DNA of 32,866 nucleotides from an uncultured Thomasclavelia sp. (lineage in GTDB: Bacteria > Bacillota_I > Bacilli_A > Erysipelotrichales > Coprobacillaceae). The notes under the pieces were generated by a model. It made no database searches. It was not told where the DNA came from and saw only the letters and a program-made list of their open reading frames with translations. The stretch spans positions 1 to 32,866 of the forward strand of contig NZ_CALUXO010000090.1 in assembly GCF_944324745.1 (NCBI RefSeq). Reading direction: 5' to 3'. Positions 30,158 through 32,866 of the stretch are shown in pieces. The stretch's first letter is position 1; each line of letters opens with the position of its first letter. Position numbers and translations under genes: made by a program.

Positions 30158-30741
30158 AACTGTTTCTCCTTTTCGATTTGATCAAGATAATAACTAATGT
30201 GTTCAGGTGAATTTTTTAACTGATTAATTATTTGATATTTATCTTTAAATCGAATACCAATTTTCTGTAAATAAGCTACGGCTTGATTAAAAGCTTTTCT
30301 TTGTCTGCCACATAATGCTTTAAAAATATATTCGCTATTATCTTTAGTTTTGATAATAAAGATAATATCATAACCAATATTCCAAAAAAATGGTTTTGGT
30401 AGTGGAACATAAGTGATTTCGATATAAGAAATCATTTTTAAATTAACTTTAATTTGATAATTCATTTTAGTTCTTTTTAAATATTGTCGATAAAATAGAA
30501 TTGTTTTTTGAAACAAATTATCATAGTTAGTATAATAAATGGCTTCTTGATCAACATACCAGAAAATAGATGAATATGCAGTGTTTGGTATAATAACTAA
30601 TATACACAATAAAATTAATAAAATCGAAAATGATTTTATCCCAGGATAGGGACTATATCTAAATAAAACAACAGCCCAAATAATAAAAATTAAATTAAGA
30701 AAAATAGCAATCTTAAGTCTTGGTTTACCTACTGTAATCAT
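30154..30741 (-). CDS. Membrane protein with PH-like domain, partner of the LytTR regulator
   Basis: 195 residues. Two hydrophobic helices at about 10-27 and 36-55 (FLNLIFIIWAVVLF, ILLILLCILVII) form a hairpin. The rest is cytoplasmic, starting with strands (IFWYVDQEAIYYTNYDN, NLKMISYIEITYVPLP, DIIFIIKTKDNSEYIFKALC) that resemble a bacterial PH domain. A Lys-rich tail ending KNSPEHISYYLDQIEKEKQL follows. GGAGGT seven nt before ATG 30741 is strong. It overlaps the LytTR gene by 4 nt, implying a coupled pair. I recognise no named family. By analogy with LytTR-inhibitor membrane proteins, it may bind and hold the regulator at the membrane (inference only). Confidence 0.7.
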   Translation of the reverse strand: MITVGKPRLKIAIFLNLIFIIWAVVLFRYSPYPGIKSFSILLILLCILVIIPNTAYSSIFWYVDQEAIYYTNYDNLFQKTILFYRQYLKRTKMNYQIKVNLKMISYIEITYVPLPKPFFWNIGYDIIFIIKTKDNSEYIFKALCGRQRKAFNQAVAYLQKIGIRFKDKYQIINQLKNSPEHISYYLDQIEKEKQL

Positions 30742-30828
30742 AATAAATACCTCCGATGCTTACAGTATAGATGATTAGATTAGCAATTAAAATAGCTCTG
30801 TCGTAAACACCCGATTATTAGCATCAAT

Positions 30829-30857
30829 AAAAAAAGAGATAAGCAAAAACTTATCTC
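30829..30857 (-). terminator. Terminator of the flavin reductase gene
   Basis: On the minus strand GAGATAAG (30857-30850) / CTTATCTC (30843-30836), loop TTTTTG, followed by a run of T (plus A at 30829-30835). Confidence 0.8.
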
Positions 30858-30863
30858 AAAAAG

Positions 30864-31433
30864 CTATTTCATAAATTTCTTTCCATTATCCCAAGCTTGT
30901 CCTACTTTTTCACCAATTGCATAATATCCATTTTGGAATTGATCAAAAACAAAAGCATTTAATTTAGTTGGATCAACTTTTCCTTTTTCATCTAACACTT
31001 TTTCGTCAGCTAAAACATTAACGATTTCACCTAATACTCTAAAACCATATACAGTATTTTGACATTCAACGACTTTACATTCTAATGTTAATGGATATTC
31101 AGTAATAACTGGGGCATCAACTTTATCGCTTTTAACAGCCGTCATTTTAGTTCTTTCAAATTTGTCTTCCATATTATTTCCAGAAGCAATTCCAAAGAAG
31201 TCACTTTCATCAAGATGATCAATATCAGCAATACTTAAAGTAAAAGCTTGACGCAATTTAATATTTTTTGATGTTTTATGACGTTCACCAATATTTAAAG
31301 CTACCATATTGTTAGCACAGATACCACCCCAGGCCATATTCATAACATCAACTTTATCATTTTCATCATATGTGGCAATCATTAAAACTGGCATTGGAAA
31401 AACAAAAGGACTAACTCCTAAATCTTTTAACAT
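30864..31433 (-). CDS. Flavin reductase-like FMN-binding protein
   Basis: 189 residues with the FMN-binding split-barrel fold of flavin reductase-like proteins. The N-terminal PFVFPMPVLMIATYDENDKV and VMNMAWGGICANNMVALNIG are the typical flavin-loop segments (the MAWGGI motif replaces MTxSWxx). RHKTSKNIKLRQAFTLSIAD follows, then DFFGIASGNNMEDKFERTKM and PLTLECKVVE (dimer strand). It probably reduces FMN or an FMN-linked acceptor with NAD(P)H. GGAGGT precedes ATG 31433. It is divergent from an HxlR regulator with a palindrome between them. HxlR proteins commonly control such reductases in response to electrophiles or oxidants (family knowledge). Confidence 0.9.
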   Translation of the reverse strand: MLKDLGVSPFVFPMPVLMIATYDENDKVDVMNMAWGGICANNMVALNIGERHKTSKNIKLRQAFTLSIADIDHLDESDFFGIASGNNMEDKFERTKMTAVKSDKVDAPVITEYPLTLECKVVECQNTVYGFRVLGEIVNVLADEKVLDEKGKVDPTKLNAFVFDQFQNGYYAIGEKVGQAWDNGKKFMK

Positions 31434-31470
31434 AAAAATACCTCCATACTAGATTTTTTTTCATATATTT

Positions 31471-31498
31471 ATTATAATTCTTATAGATAAATAATCAA
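31471..31498 (-). promoter_or_regulatory. Promoter of the flavin reductase gene
   Basis: On the minus strand TTGATT (31498-31493) and TATAAT (31476-31471) with a 16-bp spacer. The -35 box touches the left arm of the HxlR-type palindrome. Confidence 0.7.
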
Positions 31499-31523
31499 GT
31501 ACCTACATTCTAGTTAGGTACTT
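31497..31523. promoter_or_regulatory. HxlR-type operator palindrome
   Basis: Perfect 9-bp arms AAGTACCTA (31497-31505) and TAGGTACTT (31515-31523), 9-bp centre CATTCTAGT, in the divergent region between the flavin reductase and HxlR genes. The left arm overlaps the reductase -35 box, predicting repression by the HxlR protein. Confidence 0.75.
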
Positions 31524-31538
31524 ACTGTGAGGTAAGTT

Positions 31539-31871
31539 ATGATAAAAGATTTTATTGAAGATGCTAATTTTGAAGATACTGGATTTAGTTATACTCTATC
31601 ATTGATTTCAGGTAAATATAAAATGATCATATTATATTGTCTAATGGAATATCAACCAGTCCGTTTTAACCAGCTGCAGCGTTATTTAAAGAAAGTTTCA
31701 GATAAAACACTGAGTCAAAACCTAAAAGAACTGGTTAAAGATGAACTGATTCATCGTGAAGTTTACAACCAGATTCCTCCTAAAGTAGAATATTCATTGA
31801 CTGAACGTGGAAAATCATTGATGGTAGTCTTAGATCAATTATGTATTTGGGGTGAACAAAATCGTAAATAA
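31539..31871 (+). CDS. HxlR family transcriptional regulator
   Basis: 110 residues, the normal family length. The winged HTH has YTLSLISGKYKMIILYCLME (family GKW-x-LLIL helix), VRFNQLQRYLKKVSDKTLSQ (recognition helix region) and NLKELVKDELIHREVYNQIP, ending YSLTERGKSLMVVLDQLCIW. A single Cys in YCLM and one in LCIW could serve thiol sensing, as in YodB-type members; this is inference. GAGGTAAG precedes ATG 31539. It is divergent from the flavin reductase with a shared palindrome. No clear terminator follows directly. Confidence 0.92.
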   Translation: MIKDFIEDANFEDTGFSYTLSLISGKYKMIILYCLMEYQPVRFNQLQRYLKKVSDKTLSQNLKELVKDELIHREVYNQIPPKVEYSLTERGKSLMVVLDQLCIWGEQNRK

Positions 31872-31941
31872 GTAATTATGTATTAAAATAAAAGGAAAAT
31901 ATCTATAGATTATGGATAAAAAAATTATTTATTAAATATCG

Positions 31942-31972
31942 TTGACTTAAAGTTAGGTTTAAGTTGTATATT
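31942..31972 (+). promoter_or_regulatory. Orphan MerR-type promoter
   Basis: TTGACT (31942-31947) and TATATT (31967-31972) are separated by exactly 19 bp. The perfect dyad CTTAAA-GTTAGG-TTTAAG (31946-31963) occupies the spacer. The architecture is the same as at 2360 and 10897, with different dyad arms. No merR gene or obvious target gene adjoins it. Confidence 0.75.
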
Positions 31973-31978
31973 TTTGTC

Positions 31979-32092
31979 GTGTAGTAAGACAACTGATAGT
32001 AGATGAACATTTTCCTACCCTTAAAATACGTTATGCTGTTTTGTTGCTTTACTATTGAAAATAGATTTGGAGGAAGTTTTTCCTCCTTTTTT
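31979..32092 (+). ncRNA. Candidate short transcript from the orphan MerR-type promoter
   Basis: A transcript starting about 7 nt after the -10 box would run roughly 115 nt to the terminator at 32069-32092. It could open with a small hairpin TTGTC-GTGTAGTAA-GACAA (31974-31992). No frame inside it has an RBS and a stop before the terminator. It may be a small RNA, or the leader left after deletion of a MerR-controlled gene. Confidence 0.35.
32069..32092 (+). terminator. Terminator in the gene-poor region
   Basis: GGAGGAA (32069-32075) / TTCCTCC (32080-32086), loop GTTT, then TTTTTT. It is oriented to end a plus-strand transcript that starts in the preceding 100-200 bases. Confidence 0.85.
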
Positions 32093-32207
32093 GATTTAAA
32101 AAAGTATATGTCATTAAGTTGCGGATTGAATGACATTGGTTCAGGCTTTATTTAAAAAATCTCCTAATCATTTTTCGATAATAATGAACATATACTATTA
32201 ATAAATA

Positions 32208-32229
32208 TGAGATAAATTTGAGATAAATT
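32208..32229 (+). repeat. Exact 11-bp tandem repeat upstream of the Rpn gene
   Basis: TGAGATAAATT occurs twice back to back (32208-32218 and 32219-32229), one helical turn apart. It sits about 16 bp before an extended -10 box TGCTATAAT, where an activator would bind. Confidence 0.7.
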
Positions 32230-32358
32230 ATATCAATATTCATGCTATAATTAGTTTGTCAATAAACAATATCCCTTTATCTTTCCAAGATAAATATCTT
32301 TAATATTTACTGATTAATTTTCTAATATAAAAAAATATTTATTCTTGGAGGCCAATTT

Positions 32359-32866
32359 ATGAAAACTTTATTTAAAAACGATATTGTTTTAAAAGATTAT
32401 TTTAAAAACCCGAGATATTTTGCTGACTTCATCAATAGCATCTTATTTGATGGTAATCAAATTATCGATTATCATTGTCTTTCTTTATATGATAGCGAAA
32501 TATCTACCGTAATTAAAAGTAACAGTTTCATCAAAGACATCGAATTACGGCGCGATATTATTTTTAAATATGATGATGGTCATCGCTCAATGCTAATTGG
32601 TATTGAAAATCAAAAGTATCAAGATCGATTGATGTTATTTAGATGTCTATCTTATGATTCTATGCTCTATCAACGTCAGATAAATAACTTAACTGATAAA
32701 AAAGTTGAACAACTAAGTAAAGTTATGTCCGGTGTAATCAACTGGAGTGAATATCGCTGGAATACTAAAAGTGATCTATATAGCTATTTTGATGTTTTAG
32801 ATGATGAAAAGAAAGCCATAAGCAATTATAAGGTGTTTACTTTAAATATCTTAGATATTGATTATC
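32359..32866 (+). CDS. Rpn family recombination-promoting nuclease / putative transposase (partial, runs off the window)
   Basis: 169 codons are visible from ATG 32359, with TTGGAGG about 8 nt upstream; the 3' end is outside the window. The N-terminus NDIVLKDYFKNPRYFADFIN, with LFDG and LSLYDSE following, is typical of Firmicute Rpn proteins. The PD-(D/E)xK nuclease core is ELRRDIIFKYDDG followed by SMLIGIENQKYQD (Asp about 66, Glu about 82, Gln in place of Lys), then LMLFRCLSYDSMLYQRQI. Such proteins cleave DNA and promote RecA-independent recombination, and are often present in many recently diverged copies in gut Clostridia/Erysipelotrichia. An extended -10 box and a tandem repeat lie upstream. 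Confidence 0.85.
   Translation, partial: MKTLFKNDIVLKDYFKNPRYFADFINSILFDGNQIIDYHCLSLYDSEISTVIKSNSFIKDIELRRDIIFKYDDGHRSMLIGIENQKYQDRLMLFRCLSYDSMLYQRQINNLTDKKVEQLSKVMSGVINWSEYRWNTKSDLYSYFDVLDDEKKAISNYKVFTLNILDIDY

Larger units (their letters stand above)
31872..32358. other. Gene-poor region before the Rpn gene
   Basis: In these 487 bases I find a MerR-type promoter (31942-31972), a terminator (32069-32092), a tandem repeat (32208-32229) and an extended -10 box TGCTATAAT (32243-32251), but no convincing gene. Frames of up to 77 codons exist on both strands but have no RBS and run through the terminator. Confidence 0.6.

Noticed and set aside
31903-32136. 77-codon open frame on the minus strand
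   Set aside because: No ribosome binding site, low-complexity Tyr/Asn/Lys composition, and it runs antisense through the MerR-type promoter and the terminator.
32010-32155. Plus-strand frame starting MNIFLPLKYV in the candidate short transcript
   Set aside because: No RBS before its ATG, and it reads through the terminator hairpin, so it is unlikely to be expressed as a protein.
1-32866. CRISPR arrays, tRNA, rRNA, insertion sequences, prophage or attachment sites
   Set aside because: None seen: no regularly spaced repeats, no cloverleaf or rRNA-like sequence, and no transposase with terminal repeats apart from the partial Rpn gene at the end.

Overview
The window is low-GC DNA (long A/T-rich intergenic stretches, strong AGGAGG-type ribosome binding sites, short rho-independent terminators, Gram-positive lipoproteins and an LPXTG-like surface protein). 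It looks like a chromosomal segment of a Firmicute, most likely a gut Erysipelotrichia (Coprobacillus/Thomasclavelia ramosa-like). That placement is inferred from gene content and style; no rRNA or tRNA is present to fix it.

Layout. 1-3.7 kb: a truncated 5'-nucleotidase remnant (-), an unknown lipoprotein, a stand-alone PAS protein (-), a membrane-anchored MerR regulator with a classical 19-bp-spacer promoter, and a gene remnant. 3.8-8.2 kb: a redox island (flavodoxin, carboxymuconolactone-decarboxylase-like protein, SDR, small membrane protein, LysR regulator, aldo/keto reductase). 8.3-9.6 kb: a cation/proton antiporter (-) preceded by a fluoride riboswitch with an overlapping terminator. 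9.6-14.3 kb: a GNAT, a double-PepSY lipoprotein (-), a RibD-C reductase driven by a second MerR-type promoter, a GNAT/HD/RpiR operon and a small Cys-rich TIGR04076-like protein. 14.3-18.4 kb: a two-component system (-) whose response regulator is frameshifted, a small-alarmone-synthetase pseudogene and an FtsH protease. 18.4-24.2 kb: a lipoprotein (-), a GntR/UTRA regulator and a 1372-residue secreted GH5 glucanase with six chitobiase-C-like repeats and a wall-sorting tail. 24.2-27.2 kb: rho, a 43-residue small protein on the opposite strand, and a PucR-family regulator. 27.2-31.9 kb: HAD phosphatase (-), MATE transporter, LytTR regulator plus membrane partner (-), and a divergent flavin reductase/HxlR pair. 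31.9-32.9 kb: a gene-poor stretch with a third MerR-type promoter that leads straight to a terminator without a convincing gene, then the start of an Rpn-family nuclease running off the window.

Functionally the segment is dominated by stress and environment response: detoxifying oxidoreductases, fluoride response, multidrug efflux and several one-component regulators with recognisable operators beside their genes. At least three loci are decaying (nucleotidase, response regulator, alarmone synthetase), and a fourth is likely (3' end of the MerR locus). The strongest single regulatory discovery is the fluoride riboswitch at 9.5 kb. The least explained elements are the orphan MerR-type promoter/short transcript at 31.9-32.1 kb, the 43-residue ORF beside rho, and the LytTR/membrane-protein pair.
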